Below, in pieces: positions 23,450-35,982 of a stretch of DNA of 64,000 nt (position 1 is its first letter; every line of letters begins with the position of its first letter). The DNA comes from Symbiodinium kawagutii (lineage: Eukaryota; Sar; Dinophyceae; Suessiales; Symbiodiniaceae). Under the pieces are notes generated by a model, which ran no database searches, was not told where the DNA came from, and was given only the letters and a program-made list of their open reading frames with translations. The translations under genes and the position numbers were made by a program. The stretch is taken from positions 14,135-78,134 of the forward strand of contig VSDK01027300.1 of assembly GCA_009767595.1 (NCBI GenBank). Reading direction: 5' to 3'.

Positions 23450-26400
23450 GTTTATATTTATTTATATATATATATATATCTCAGCAGTTTGCTCAATACC
23501 TTTGGTTGACCAAGGAGCAGTTTGTGACCTCCGCCAGTTTCTTCGGGGTAACTGACGGGAAGACCTATTTAGTGACCGTTGTATTCCTATCCAGAAGCGG
23601 TCCTTCAAAGGATCTGCCATCGATGATGATTCGAGCCCTAGGTCGGCCCCTTGTCCAGGTAAACGAAGGCACACGCAGGCAAAGCATGTTTTTTTTTTGT
23701 TGGTTAGCATGTTAGGACCCATTCAAACAGCATTGCATTGAAGTCCATGCCGGATCCTGAAAAAAATCAGGCAACCAAGTCGATAAAAAATGGGCTAATG
23801 GATGCTCATGGTTCATCCCTTTCATCGGAAGCCTTTGAACTTGGAGGGCAACTGTTGGATTAGTCACTTTCAACTGTTGAGAGTGAGCAAACTGACTTTT
23901 CAGGGATGAAGCATCAAGGCCCGTCACGCCTTGATTGTGCTTGACTTTTCCTGACATTGTTTGATCTAACCGCACTTGACAATCGCAAACATCCATGATC
24001 GATTTTCACTTGGAATTATGATGGACAACGTTTCGGAGCTATTCGTGATATTCATCAGGAATAGCCATCATAATTGACAATCATGAACAGCTAGCATGAA
24101 TTCTCAATTCATGTTTGATCACCTTTATTACTCAGCAACATCAAGCATTCACCATGACAAACCATGAACTCAGTCCCCGACCGGTCGCCAGTCCTTGAGG
24201 CACCCTACATGGACGCCCTGGCTGCAGCAGCATGTCGTCAGGGCGGTCGGATCTTGGAGGCGCCGTTGAGCCCCAGGGGTTCCTGGTGGCGAACGACCAG
24301 GTCAGCCGCAGTTAAGCAACCAATTTCATGGGGGAGAAGTTCACCAACAGTGGGACAACAAGGTTGGGGAATCAGGGGTACAGGGTTTTGACCCACTGCC
24401 AATGAGAGAGCAATGGTATCCACAACCTTTATGGTTCATGAGCATTTCTCGTTGCTGATATTCTTGAACATTCTCATTTATGAGGCTCATGAATGATCAA
24501 TGATGGTTGATGAGTGCTGGTACTATGATTGGTGCTGGTGAATGATGGTGAATAGTGGTTGGTCCATGACGCTTAAGAATGACTGTATAATGCTTGGTGG
24601 TGCTTCAGGAAGGTCTTCGTAGTCGTCGTGGTCGTGGTCATGGTCGCTGTCATCGCTAACAATCATCAATGCGATTATGATCATCACACATGCGGTCAGC
24701 CAAGGGGTTGATTAGGGGATTGTATAGCTGGTAGGGGTTTCTCTACATGGACTATTCAAACCTTTGCCAGCGTGTAAGTATCACCGGCATCAGCATTTTC
24801 TTTTGTTCTGTTTGGGATTGGGGTTTTGTTTTTATCCCCAGCAAGAGTTAGTACCTTGCATCTTCAGCCAAGTCAGCTTTTGTTCCTGCACTGCTTTATA
24901 TGAATTATGGACACATCAGGCATGATGCTTGTCAAATCTCTGAGAGTTGCTTCTATTGATGGCTGGGAGTTTATATTGTTTTGAAACAACTCCCAGCCAT
25001 CTCAGCACCAGTTCTTTGTGAGTTGTTTGATTGTTTCTATTGTTTCGGTGCTGTTGATCGCTGGGAACTATGAACTCTGGTGTGAGAATGCCACCGTGGT
25101 AGCCAGCTATGGCTCCTTCTCTCGGGGTAGCCGTGAGTGTAGCCCTACACCTCGACATGAGAATTTCGAAGGGTGACTGAACCACCATGGAGTCATGAAA
25201 CTCGTGAAGCCATCAGCCTTCCCAGGGCCTTGCCACGCCAGGTGGGATTTGGATTGGGCCTTTCGGCCAAAGCCATTGATCGACGGAGCGGTGTGACGGA
25301 GCATGTGATCATCGAAGCCAACGAGATGGTCATGGCCAAGGCTGGGGATTCAGCGAGCAAGCTATGAGACTCGAATATCTTCGGAGGATTGGGAAGCCGT
25401 GTGTTCTTTGGTGTAACGTTCATGATGGACAAGCATCCTTAGTGTTGTTTATCCAAAGTGGAAGGTGATGATCCAGTTGATCTGATGATCTAGATTATCT
25501 GTGATGATGATCGGGATGCCGTTGACAAGGTATCCCATGATCTAGATGAACTCCATTCTTAATGCCGAGAGATCTGACTGATTCCCGTGGCTTCTACATC
25601 GTTTCGTTGGTCAATTTGCCGCGGCTAGACAACATCGACCCGTATTAAGCAAAGGTAAGCACGAAAGACCGTTATGAGCCACTATCAAGAAATATTAAGC
25701 ATTCTTGTTCGTGGTATAACCATTGTTAAATTTTGCAAGCCATTGCTAGCCATCACCAACCAGTATTTACCATGATTATCCATTATCATTCGCTATCAAC
25801 CATTGTGAACCATTGTGGACCATCAGCAACCACCATCAACCATTATTAACTGCTGTTGACCATGGGTTACCATGATTCAAGAATGTTAACCATAGCCTCA
25901 ACCGTAAGATTAAGCGTGACTACATTGAATTGAGCGATGATTTACCGTGATCATCAATGGTTTCATCGTTTTTTAGGGGTTCTTCATAAACTCTGGACTT
26001 GTACAACCTTAAAACCATCACCCTGAAGCCTGAACCATTAGAAACCATTAGTTACAACCATTTTAGAGGTATAATCACTATATAGTTACAACCATCAGTT
26101 GTAACCACTCGTTACCCATTCACACCACGCCATTGCAACAACCAGGGCTGCGCAGGCGGGCTTTTGGTCCGATGAAGCGGAGAAGCCAACCGTGGTCCTC
26201 GGGGGCTTCTGGCAAGACCTGGTAGAATCCCTGGAGGACGGCGTCTCGGCGAAGCTTACGACGGATCCATGGCGGGGAGAATGACTTGGAAGATTTGACG
26301 GTGGTCAATGGTCATTATGTAATGATGAAGGACTAAGTTATGTGATATTATAACCATTATGTAAGTTAATGACCATTGTTGATGATGAAGGACTAAGTTG

Positions 26401-28173
26401 GTAGTGATGTTATCTTGTTGCCAGCCGCGAACGTTTGTTAGCTCGAATTTTATCCACGATGAGTGAAATCATCATCCATCAGCCATGATTAGATATTCTC
26501 AACAATGATCAACCATCGTTCACCACTATTCACTATAATTTACCATTATATAAGCGTGATCAACTGTAGTTGATTGTTAGTTTCACTATTCAGCATTATT
26601 CACCAATAAGCATTATCAACTGTATTCATTGATTCACCATCAACCATTATTCATTATATTCACCACAATTAACCAGTATTAAGCGTGCTCAACCACTGGT
26701 GATCAACCGTTGTTAGCCATTATATTCAACCATCAACCACTAAAAATGGTTAATCATGGCTAATCCCTACAGTAATAGTGATCATCAACCATCAACCATT
26801 ATAGTGATTAACCATGATTACCACGGATAATTCTTGATCACTATAGTTATCAATGATCCCAACCTATGGACACCATCCCTATAGTATAGTCAACCGTTAG
26901 TATCATCACTGGTAATCACCAGTGATCACTAATAATCACCAGTGACACCACTAATTTACGTATATTGACCACCAATCACTAATAATATTAGTGTCACTAT
27001 AGTGATAATTACCAGCAATATTTTGATAATATGTTATTACCGTTAATTGATAATATTATCAATTAAACCATAGTGATTATCACCATTGTTACAATGATCA
27101 CCATAGTGTTACAATCACCAGTGATACAATATAACACCATAGTGTTACAATCACCATAGCTCATAGTCAATATATCACCATAGTGTTACAATAATCACCA
27201 GTGTTAGTGTCACCGCTGGTTGCTGATCCCCAGGCTCTTTCGATGGGATCCTCTTTGACGCCTATCCCTTGTCGCCCGGCGAAGCCGCGGGCGACGGTGA
27301 AGTGGGCGCCTTCTTCGTGGAAGCTGCGCGGCTGTTGCGACCAGGTGCGCCGCATCGCCGTTGGTTAGTGGTGGTGAATGGTAAAAGGATCACCATGAAC
27401 AATTCGGAAATATATGTGCCAATATTTACCAAGAATAGTGGGAAATATTGGTAAATGATCGTGAATGGTTGTGGTAAACAATGGTCGATGACGATAAATA
27501 GCGGTCAATGGTGTAGGACAAAAGTGTTTCACGCCGGAGGGTAAGAATGGTCTCAAAGGCGTTCAATCATCGTGAAACATAGTCAATATTTTGCTTAAAA
27601 ACACAGTAGTGTATGGTCGTCCAATTTGCTACTAGTTGAACTGTAACCATCGTTTTTCTGCCGTATCCTCTCTGGAAGTCAATGACGGATATGCAGTACA
27701 GCAGTTCTTGGCAAAGATTGACCAGAGCCAACATCCCTAGTGCACGTTACGGTTGTGCACATGTTTCGGAAGCACAACTTTGAATACTAGGATTGCTGGC
27801 TGTTCACCCATGAGCTCCCGCAGGTTTCTTGGGGAATGGGAGGGATATCCCCAAAGCTTTCCCCAGCTTCCCAGCAAGGTGGCTGATCTGCAATGTTTCG
27901 TCATGGTGGTTATATAATAGTGATCAAATGACTGAACATACTGTAGATCATGGCTGACCATTCAATCACTATGGTTGATAATGGCTAAACATGGTTGATA
28001 ATGGTTCATCCCGCTTACTTATATACTTGATAATGGCTCACAATGGGGAAAAGGGCTTCCGCACAGGTGGCTGTTTCAGCTTCTACTACGATGCGGGGCG
28101 CACCTGGTTGGAGTCTGTCCGAAGCTTCCGCAGCACCACGGTGCCCAAGTTGCTGGCGGCGGGCTTCGCAGAG
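23075..28173 (+). CDS. guanidinoacetate/arginine N-methyltransferase family gene (GAMT/RMT2-like), six recognised exons
   Basis: Joined in order, six + strand islands follow the SAM-dependent GAMT/RMT2 fold. ILGHDVMEDWE and APYMDALAAAA match the family's N-terminal substrate region (its W-E glutamate is present). VGFGLGLS is the glycine-rich SAM motif and HVIIEAN the acidic motif after strand 2. GGFWQDLVESLEDG leads into SFDGILFDAYPL, which carries the family's catalytic-region Asp. ARLLRPGG precedes the last recognised block VPKLLAAGFAE. Family members methylate guanidinoacetate (creatine synthesis) or protein arginine; which substrate applies cannot be told. HVIIEA and WQD resemble RMT2, while DxYPL resembles GAMT. 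Predicted exons: 23075-23115, 24200-24259, 25242-about 25350, about 26156-26240, 27234-27344, 28067-28173. The start codon and the C-terminal exon were not found. Introns of about 0.7-1.1 kb hold MITEs and microsatellites. Confidence 0.8.
23418..23482. repeat. TA microsatellite in intron
   Basis: (TA)n with ACATATAT and TTTAT interruptions, inside the first recognised methyltransferase intron. Confidence 0.9.
24200..24259 (+). CDS. methyltransferase exon B
   Basis: Acceptor TTGAG|GC, donor GAG|GCGCCG (GC donor). Encodes APYMDALAAAACRQGGRILE. In phase with exon A (W-E then A-P-Y-M) and exon C (L-E then V-G-F-G). Confidence 0.8.
24298..24400 (+). mobile_element. MITE family M1, decayed copy
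   Basis: The right end is intact (GGTACAGGGTTTTGACCCAC then TGCC). The left end is recognisable only as GGTCAGCCGCAGTTAAGCAA. It starts within 40 bases of exon B. Confidence 0.6.
24420..25080. other. methyltransferase intron, AT-rich
   Basis: Contains a pair of inverted copies of GATGGCTGGGAGTT (about 24957 and 24990), giving a short palindrome with a T-rich spacer. No coding island. Confidence 0.5.
25242..25350 (+). CDS. methyltransferase exon C (SAM-binding motif)
   Basis: Acceptor CGCCAG|GTGGGA. Encodes VGFGLGLSAKAIDRRSGVTE then HVIIEANEMVMAKAG. The donor is unclear: a GA site after KAG or a GC site a few codons later both occur. The frame stays open to a TGA at 25366. Confidence 0.8.
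25640..26130. other. intron made of ACCAT/TTAACC words
   Basis: Dense short words (ACCATTAT, ATCAACC, GTGAACCATTG) in no fixed period. The same texture recurs at 26460-27060. Confidence 0.6.
26156..26240 (+). CDS. methyltransferase exon D
   Basis: Encodes AGFWSDEAEKPTVVLGGFWQ then DLVESLED plus one base. Donor GACG|GCGTCT (GC donor). Joining to exon E rebuilds a G-S-F-D-G stretch in frame. The acceptor is probably GCGCAG at 26155; one 10 bases upstream is also possible. Confidence 0.75.
27105..27215 (+). repeat. minisatellite in intron
   Basis: Three imperfect copies of CACCATAGTGTTACAATCAC separated by short spacers, ending about 20 bases before the exon E acceptor. Confidence 0.75.
27234..27344 (+). 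CDS. methyltransferase exon E (catalytic-region motif)
   Basis: Acceptor CCCCAG|GC, donor CCAG|GTGCGC. Encodes SFDGILFDAYPLSPGEAAGD then GEVGAFFVEAARLLRP, with the last base starting the Gly codon completed by exon F. Confidence 0.85.
28067..28173 (+). CDS. methyltransferase exon F
   Basis: Acceptor CGCACAG|GTGGCT, donor GAG|GTCAAG. Encodes GGCFSFYYDAGRTWLESVRS then FRSTTVPKLLAAGFAE. The junction with exon E rebuilds LLRPGG, as expected for the family. Confidence 0.8.
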
Positions 28174-28179
28174 GTCAAG

Positions 28180-29100
<921 letters not shown>

Positions 29101-29187
29101 GTACAATCCACCCACTTTTTACTCCCTGTTGAGCTAGATAGTGAATTTTGGAACATATTTACCCCAGTAATGAAATAAAACCAGTCT

Positions 29188-29610
29188 TTACAAGACCAAT
29201 ACCCTCAAAGGGTTGCTGCTGCTGACATGTGGTCCACCCTGGGTTGCATATCGATCGGGAAAAAAATGTGGGGGTGGGGTTGCTCTAAGAACGATGCTTT
29301 CCAGAGTTGATTTTCCTTGAAATGGTACGCGACAGCGCTTAGGTTTCTCACTTCCAAACCAGGCTCTGCCACCAGTCCAAAAACACCGGGGCAAGGTGTT
29401 GTTCCACACTACTGACTCCCCATCTTTCGCCACATTCAGAGAGGTTTGTATATCCACAGATGATCCGAACTTGAAGTGTGGCTTGGATGAGACGCCTGAC
29501 CTACCAACCATAGCTGGGATATAAACAGCTGGGCTGGCTTTTTGCACTACCTGGTAAACAGCTGGGGTGGCACACGGGGGGACACTGGAACTATCAATCA
29601 TACTGACCAT
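29188..29610 (-). CDS. antisense ORF of 140 codons, function unknown
   Basis: The longest unexplained - strand frame outside repeats. It reads [40 protein letters not shown] and [19 protein letters not shown] in order, with a protein-like composition. No homolog was recognised and the surrounding genes are on +, so it may be a chance frame or a fragment of another gene. Confidence 0.25.
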   Translation of the reverse strand: MVSMIDSSSVPPCATPAVYQVVQKASPAVYIPAMVGRSGVSSKPHFKFGSSVDIQTSLNVAKDGESVVWNNTLPRCFWTGGRAWFGSEKPKRCRVPFQGKSTLESIVLRATPPPHFFPDRYATQGGPHVSSSNPLRVLVL

Positions 29611-29718
29611 TCATGAGGCATCTAAGAAGCATCTATGAATGACCTCTTAACCACATGTTTCGCTGAGGTTACTTCTGGAAGGATCGTTTCCTTGTTCCCA
29701 TGGCGATCCGATGAACAG

Positions 29719-29880
29719 GCTGCTGAGACTGCTGCAACTGCTGATGCCACAGTACGACTGGTCGTTGGCTCGTGCGATGGGTCACCCAGCTCGTCCAGGG
29801 ATAGGTCCCTGCAAGGCCCCCAACATGTGGATATGCCGCATGGCTGCGAGAGTGGTGGAGGCTCGCAACGTGATTCCTGG
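29719..29880 (+). CDS. exon-like island, product unknown
   Basis: Frame reading LLRLLQLLMPQYDWSLARAM then GHPARPGIGPCKAPNMWICR and MAARVVEARNVIPG. GC-rich. An alternative + frame is also open, so the frame choice is uncertain. Confidence 0.3.
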
Positions 29881-30111
29881 CTGATGGAAATGACCATGAA
29901 GGAGTTGATGGTTGAGGCCGTGGTGTAGCTCGCGGCTCCACGAAGGTCGAGGATGCCAGTGGCCAGACAGTGGCCTGGGCGAGGCATTGCCAGGATCACA
30001 GGATGTCAAAGCGCCGTGGGTGAGAATCCAAGCTCTGCCAACATGATTAAAACACGATCCATTTCAGAATGGGTAGTAGGATCTCTGTAAAGATGATTTT
30101 GACACGGTCTA

Positions 30112-30223
30112 CGAGGTGGGCCCCCCTAGTTGTAACATGATCTATACACAGGGCCATCTAACTATAGTTATTTCTGCCATTACTGGTACTACCCAGCTTA
30201 TAGCTGGTTAAGGGCCCACCTTG
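30112..30223 (+). mobile_element. MITE family M4, TA target site
   Basis: CGAGGTGGGCCCCCC at the left and AGGGCCCACCTTG at the right are inverted repeats flanked by TA on both sides. This matches the Tc1/mariner (Stowaway-like) pattern. Confidence 0.75.
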
Positions 30224-30847
30224 TACCTTCGTTACCGTGCCTGTCTTGGCACTTACATTTAGAACTCTGTCATCAAAAAGCTTGTGCGTCATGCCTTTGT
30301 GTTGCCTAGGTGTGTTTTGGGGACTGAGCGACAGTTGGTTGGTTGGTTGTTGAGGGTTGTGACCCTAGATGGTATACGTGAACCAACGATTTGAACGCTC
30401 GAGAAACCCTGAGATAATCTGAACATGATGGACCATCACTAAACCAACCGTTAAGAAACACTAACCAACCAGTTAAGATTGCTACTCTTGCGAGACTGTG
30501 TTGAACCCAGAAAGTACGACTGGTCTCTGCATTTCACCGGTGTTGCGGAAAAAGAGCCACAGCTGAGCCAAGAAAAGGAAGCTGGTTAGTTTGTTGACAA
30601 TTGGGAAAGAGGCCAACTGATAGTTGGCTAGAAGGGAATAAATATACTTATGTATATATGTATATTTGTATTTTTATAGATACGCAAAAACTTGCATATC
30701 AAGCGCATATAAGATGTTATGTATATATATATACAATATATGTACACACGTATATCTAAATTGTGAATGTGTATATGATCCACTCCGAAATTTCCTGCTT
30801 CAAGAACACCATCAAGGGGCTGACAAAGCATCTAATGCGTCAAGCTC

Positions 30848-30923
30848 AGCGGGTCGCTGCCAGGGCTGTACCCAGTCTATGACCTCCCGCGGCAAGTGGC
30901 TGCGAACTTCGTAGGAACCAAGG
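30848..30923 (+). CDS. exon-like island, product unknown
   Basis: GSLPGLYPVYDLPRQVAANF then VGTK, with a possible GC donor AAG|GCGGGC. No family assigned. Confidence 0.3.
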
Positions 30924-31130
30924 CGGGCCGTGGCAGGGAACAGCTATGTACAGATTGACCAAACAAAAACGGTTAAGGAGACCGAACTGGTTGGGTGTCT
31001 GGGTTTGGTCTGGGTCTGACATCAAGGTGACAGGATTGAATCTTTCTTGGTGATGAAGCTGAGCTACCAGTCGATCGTCGCACATGGGGAAGCTGGATTC
31101 CTTTTCTCTACTTGCCAAGTGTACCGTTTC

Positions 31131-31214
31131 TGGTGACCTGCGCAACACCAAGCATTGGAGAACACCGTCAAGACGTGGCCGAAAAGGAACTGGACGGAAT
31201 CAATCAGCGACCAG
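31131..31214 (+). CDS. exon-like island, product unknown
   Basis: Frame LVTCATPSIGEHRQDVAEKE then LDGINQRP, ending at donor CCAG|GTACAT. Confidence 0.35.
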
Positions 31215-31277
31215 GTACATCCAAGTGATGTTTTCTGGCTGTGGGTCATTCACCAGCCAGTTTTCCCTATTGTCGTT

Positions 31278-31420
31278 GGTGATTATCCCCCATGAGTTGG
31301 TTGATTAATATTGACCCATGGCCATATATAGCTGGTATATATCTCCTATAACTGTTACTTAGCATCCCCTGTGCTTAACCATTAACCTGCTGTTATTGCT
31401 TGGTTACTGCTTGACCCATT
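31278..31420 (-). mobile_element. left part of composite M1 element, inverted
   Basis: Complement of the M1 composite seen at 40014-40120. TTAATATTGACCCATGGCC is followed by a TAGCTGGTATATATCTCC block, then TTACTGCTTGACCCAT. The right third of the element is missing. Confidence 0.65.
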
Positions 31421-31433
31421 TCATGTACCGCAG

Positions 31434-31499
31434 AAGCCGCCCGCCGTCCTCACTCGGCAGGTGCTTCAGCCAGCGTCCTTGCGCTTTGCCTTGGCCCAG
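31434..31499 (+). CDS. well-formed internal exon, product unknown
   Basis: Acceptor CCGCAG, frame KPPAVLTRQVLQPASLRFAL then AQ, donor CAG|GCGCTT (GC donor). Phase 0 at both ends. The - strand is also open here. Confidence 0.4.
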
Positions 31500-33740
31500 G
31501 CGCTTTGAGCGGCGCGACGGGGATGGAAGACTGAGGTGATTCGTTGATTCAGCGATAGTTAATACATCATTTAGAATAGTAATGGAATACGTAGATTCGA
31601 ATAGATCACTAATATCAAGGGTTAATACTGAGATTGGAATAGAGAATAGCATGTATCATGGATAGTAGTGGTAGATGGATAGTAGTGCTAAATAGTAATG
31701 GATAGTAGTGCTAGATGATTTGATCATCTAGACCTAGATTGCAATAGATCACTAATGCGACAACTAATATCAAGCATGTTGGTTATTATGATTACTATCT
31801 AGAATATGGATAGTAGTGCTAGATGATAGTGGTTGTTTCTCATAGTGATGGTGAATAGTGCCTAAAGAATGGTTCATCCTGTTTTAAGCATGGATGAAAG
31901 TGGTGAACCATTTTTTTCCAGAATTCAAACAGCATTACCGTGACTCAGACCCGAGCTAGTCCGGGGATTGGCAATTTGATGTGCCTAAGATTATCCTTTC
32001 CTAGTGATTGAGCTCCAAGTAACCAACACTGAAGAATGACCTCTGATTATCGATGGTCGCCTTGGACACCGCCTTCGACACCACCTTCAACACCACCGTC
32101 AACCTATCTTCATCCAATGTAAATCTGCATAGATCAAACACCGAAACTTAGATCTGCGGTTGTCTCCTTGAGTGAAACCGTCTCATGTGTGCAGAGGAGT
32201 CTCACGATTTCGTATTGCGTGGTGATACTTTTCCGCTGAGCCTCCCACAAAGCCATGCTCCAGCCATCGACACGGAACGACCCCAGCCATGTCGCGCCTT
32301 CCTTTCAGGCCTCTCAAGAGGTGAAATGGGCTGGTGCTGGGGATGGTCAAGTGCTCAGCCGGGACTGGTGAAGATGCCAAGTGGGAAAGTATTTTGGACA
32401 ATGGTTGAGGGAAGTATCAACCACTTGGAGGTATCTAACCTATCTAAGCACTTATTTGTGATGGGGATCTGCACGAGAATCTCTGCACGAGAATCTGAGT
32501 TGATTTGCAGATTGTCACATGTTTGTTGACAATTTTTCTTTGATAGTCCCTCAAATCTGGATGCAAAAACAGCAGGGTTGACATGGTGGTACCCAGAATC
32601 CGCTGGCTTGAAAAGCTGAGGTAGGTCCAGGTTGAGCGAGGGTCAAGAAGATGTGGAGGACCCTGTGTTGCGTGCAGCGTTGCGTGCAGCATGCTGAAAC
32701 CATGAAAATTGGGACGTTACCCGTTGGATCTTCATTGTACATTGTGCCGTATCACTCTACACCAGTGTGCGTGTGTGTGTGTGCATACATAAATGAATGT
32801 ATATATATATATATATGAGTACCCGACAAAAGTACGTCAATTCATATCATACCTTCAAAACCGATAGGGCGATAGGGGACGACCCAGCACCGATACCCCA
32901 CGGAAAACAGGCATGGTTAATCCAGTTTCAGAGAATTCATGGGCAATCCAACCGATACCCTAACCGATACTAACCGATAGGCATTCTCCACCATTGACAT
33001 GCTTGGGAAGACCTTGGCCCAATACAAGTATTGATGCTTATCCTTCCTAACATAGACGACACAAGACAAAACCACAAAACCTTCACAACCGATAGGGGAC
33101 GACCCAGTTTAGCAGATGGCCACTTTTGTGTAACAGACTTTTGTCCGCTATTCATATATATAGATAGATAGATAAATGAATAGATAAATAGATAGATAGA
33201 TAGCTAGATAGATAAATAAATAAATGAATAGTTAGATAAATAGATAGGAACGTTTTTTTCCTCTTTTTTGCCACCCCTCTCTCTTTTTACTTATTTACTT
33301 ACGATATGTCAGTCACTATCTACACATATTGTACCATATATGAAATATGATGCATGTCTAGTCCAGACATGTTGTACCCCAGAATTGGTGGTTTTGCTCG
33401 TGAAGCAGATTGCTTGAGGATGCTACCATCATTGATGGACATGCCCATGTGTTTTTGTATACATGGCTGTGTCGCTGTGATGTCGGTTACTGACCAAAAG
33501 TCTTTGGCAGATGTTCCAGGTGACGGAGCTTGGAATCATTTGATGGTTTCCATATGAGGTCATTTTTACGGGGTATGATTGTTTGGCGGTTTCATACATG
33601 GCTATACTCCTTTATGGTGTAACCTGAGTGCCCATAATGACACACCCATGAGGATCTGTGCATTTTTTCGGTGGTTTTTGGTGCCTGAACAGTGTTTTCT
33701 TAAGTGGTAGTCTGCCATTTCAAAGTCGGGCTTCCGCGGG
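31500..33740. other. gene-poor stretch
   Basis: Contains ATAGTAGTG-type repeats (31560-31850), (GT)n/(TA)n at 32765-32815, recurring ACCGATAGG words at 32850-33100, and a GATA-type array at 33156-33245. Weak coding character at 32280-32400 only. Confidence 0.45.
33156..33245 (+). repeat. GATA/TAAA microsatellite
   Basis: TAGATAGATAAATGAATAGA-type tetranucleotide repeats. Confidence 0.9.
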
Positions 33741-33749
33741 GGCAGATTT

Positions 33750-34268
33750 TTGGGACTCAGCTCGGATGGTGGCTGCCAGCCTGAGATTTGTTGCTCAAAT
33801 AGCATAGCAGCAAGGGTTGAGTCCCTTGCTGATGTCAACTTACACGATCCTCACATAGGTCCAGGCATGGCGGTTCACCCCAAGCGATCAGGTAGGATGT
33901 GCCAAGCATGGCGACAGTCCCAATTGAAACAGAGGATCAAGCCGCTTGCACCTGACCGGCAACATGTTTTGACAAGAAAAACGTTGCTTCTAAGCCGGCC
34001 ACATGGTGGGAGTTCTCTGCTTGAGTCGGAGTGGAAGTTGCAACAAGAACCGTCGCACCAAGCAGAAGATTCACCCCATTCACAAGGCTTAAGATATGGA
34101 TCATGGCACTTGTCAAGTAACAGCCACGCAGTGCACCGAATCAATGTACGGACACCACGCCGCGATGGCCCCTGCAGCGCCATGAGCGATTTGCTGGTGA
34201 AGCCACTCCCGGAGAGGGTGAAGCGACTGGAAAAGGCGTTGGAAGATGCCGGTGCTCACCTGCCATGA
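33750..34268 (+). CDS. 172-codon open frame, function unknown
   Basis: Open frame with an uncertain start. The end (AMSDLLVKPLPERVKRLEKA then LEDAGAHLP and stop) looks like a real helical C-terminus. The middle is Ser/His/Gln-rich and less convincing. Not recognised; it could be a last exon plus intron read-through. Confidence 0.3.
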   Translation: MGLSSDGGCQPEICCSNSIAARVESLADVNLHDPHIGPGMAVHPKRSGRMCQAWRQSQLKQRIKPLAPDRQHVLTRKTLLLSRPHGGSSLLESEWKLQQEPSHQAEDSPHSQGLRYGSWHLSSNSHAVHRINVRTPRRDGPCSAMSDLLVKPLPERVKRLEKALEDAGAHLP

Positions 34269-34635
34269 CCTGTTAGAACACCAGTGACCTTCAGACCCTC
34301 TTGGAATATGGCACCTCGCAGACCATGTGGTGGTCGGGTCTTCAATATTGATTTTGAATTCTGGGGGCGAACAAACTCAAATCGTTTGCGCATAGAAGGT
34401 GCTAAAACTGCGGGTCAGCCGATAAGAAACAGCAGACTCTCTATCTTGGCAGTCGACTTCTTGATTCATGTCTTGTTCTTGGCTTGCTTGTTATCTTGCA
34501 GCACCACCAGATTTTTTCAAGTCTTTCTCGCAAGGCCAGAGACTCAATGATACCGCTTCTGGATGCTTGGCCGGGCACTGTCCAGATCGAAGCCTCTAAG
34601 TCGTCATTCCCCAGTGTGGACGGAGTCGTCCAAAG

Positions 34636-34730
34636 AATGACCATGGTTATTGTGAATTCTGTTGTTTTTTCGTGTTTTTTCGTGTTTTTTCATGTTTTTT
34701 CATGTAATGACCATGGTTATTGTGGATTCT
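34636..34730 (+). repeat. direct repeat flanking an 11-bp array
   Basis: AATGACCATGGTTATTGTG occurs on both sides of four TTTTTTCGTGT / TTTTTTCATGT units. This is probably a local slippage duplication. Confidence 0.8.
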
Positions 34731-34749
34731 GCTTCATATAAACTGTTGA

Positions 34750-35190
34750 TTGTGCCACTATTCTGTTGGTGACGTTATCGACTCTTATCTGGCCCTGTTG
34801 ATTGTGCAATTGCCTGCCCGTGATCCGATTGGTATTGCTGGTCATTCTACTACTGTTGCTACAGACAAGGGCGGCGGTAAGTGGGGCATGTCGCACATGG
34901 CACTGCCCGCTGAGGAAAACAGTTGTCGATTCGCGAACAACTGTGAGACCGTGCGAAGCTCAGAAACGGACTATGAAGCTCGTTTGCCCATGCACCCAGC
35001 AACTGTGGTGCAGTGTCCACACCTGGTTCTTTGTTGGTTTGCAGGCTTCCATTGGGAATTTCAAGACTCTTCATATCATTTGGAAAACTTGTACCAGCGC
35101 CTGTTTCTGTTTTTTCCAGCTAAAGATCCATCTGAAGTTGATGCATTCACAAGGTGTCAGAGGTCATGAAGCGAAATATCGAATTAAGTA
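34750..35190 (+). other. open but unassigned stretch
   Basis: Two + frames and one - frame stay open for 70-139 codons. None has clear family character. 35200-35540 repeats CATAGATGATC / AACATAGAT words. Confidence 0.3.
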
Positions 35191-35546
35191 ATCTTCCATC
35201 AAAAAGCGTCGACTCGCCACTGCAGGACCTTTATAATCCAGTGTTATCCATGACTGGAAGATCCATATTGATACACCATCAAAAGTCAGGGAGTTACATA
35301 GACCTCCCAAGTCAGGGGGTTTATCAACATAGATGATCTGGGCTTAATTAACATAGATGATATCCAACTACCACAGTGCTAATCCTTACAAACCACGGTT
35401 ACATAGATGTCCCATGATCAACACAGATGCTCTCTCATTCCGCCAGTTTGAAACCTAACAAACCTAGATTCCATAGATCCCATGATCCTCAGATTACCCC
35501 AGTGTTCACCCTTACCAACCGCCGTTATATATATCCCCTGGACCAG

Positions 35547-35711
35547 GATTCCCATGGGAGATCCCCGGGGTGCCCCGTTGTGGCTTCGCGCCGAGATCTT
35601 CCGGGAGTTTCGCATCAGTTGCGTCCACCTGCGGCGGGAGAGGGAAGCCTTGGATGCCTTGGAGGAGAAGGAACTCGCCTGGAGATTTCTCTGCAAACTC
35701 TGCGTGGAAAG
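35547..35711 (+). CDS. convincing internal exon, product unknown
   Basis: Acceptor GACCAG, then a frame through GAPLWLRAEIFREFRISCVH, LRREREALDALEEKELAW and RFLCKLCVER to donor AAAG|GTGGGG. Charged, helical and GC-rich. I could not assign a family. A longer version ending near 35727 is possible. Confidence 0.5.
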
Positions 35712-35982
35712 GTGGGGGCTGCGGGGGGTTTGATGGAGATGGTGGATGGGAGATTTGGGATAGATGTTTACATATATGTACAGATTTTCGTTATATATTG
35801 CGTGTGTGTGTGTTTTTTGGCTGAGTGACTAAACAAATGAACTAACAAACTGAGGAACTCAAGGAATCGATACATAAATGAGTGAAGATATGAATGAATA
35901 TATGAATGAATAACTGTATAGATACATTTCTATAAAAGTGTGCCTGTATCCGAATGTATTACTGGAAGACTCTCATTCTCAG

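Noticed and set aside
33870..34185. 102-codon - strand frame
   Set aside because: Opposite to a + frame with a better C-terminus; likely a shadow.
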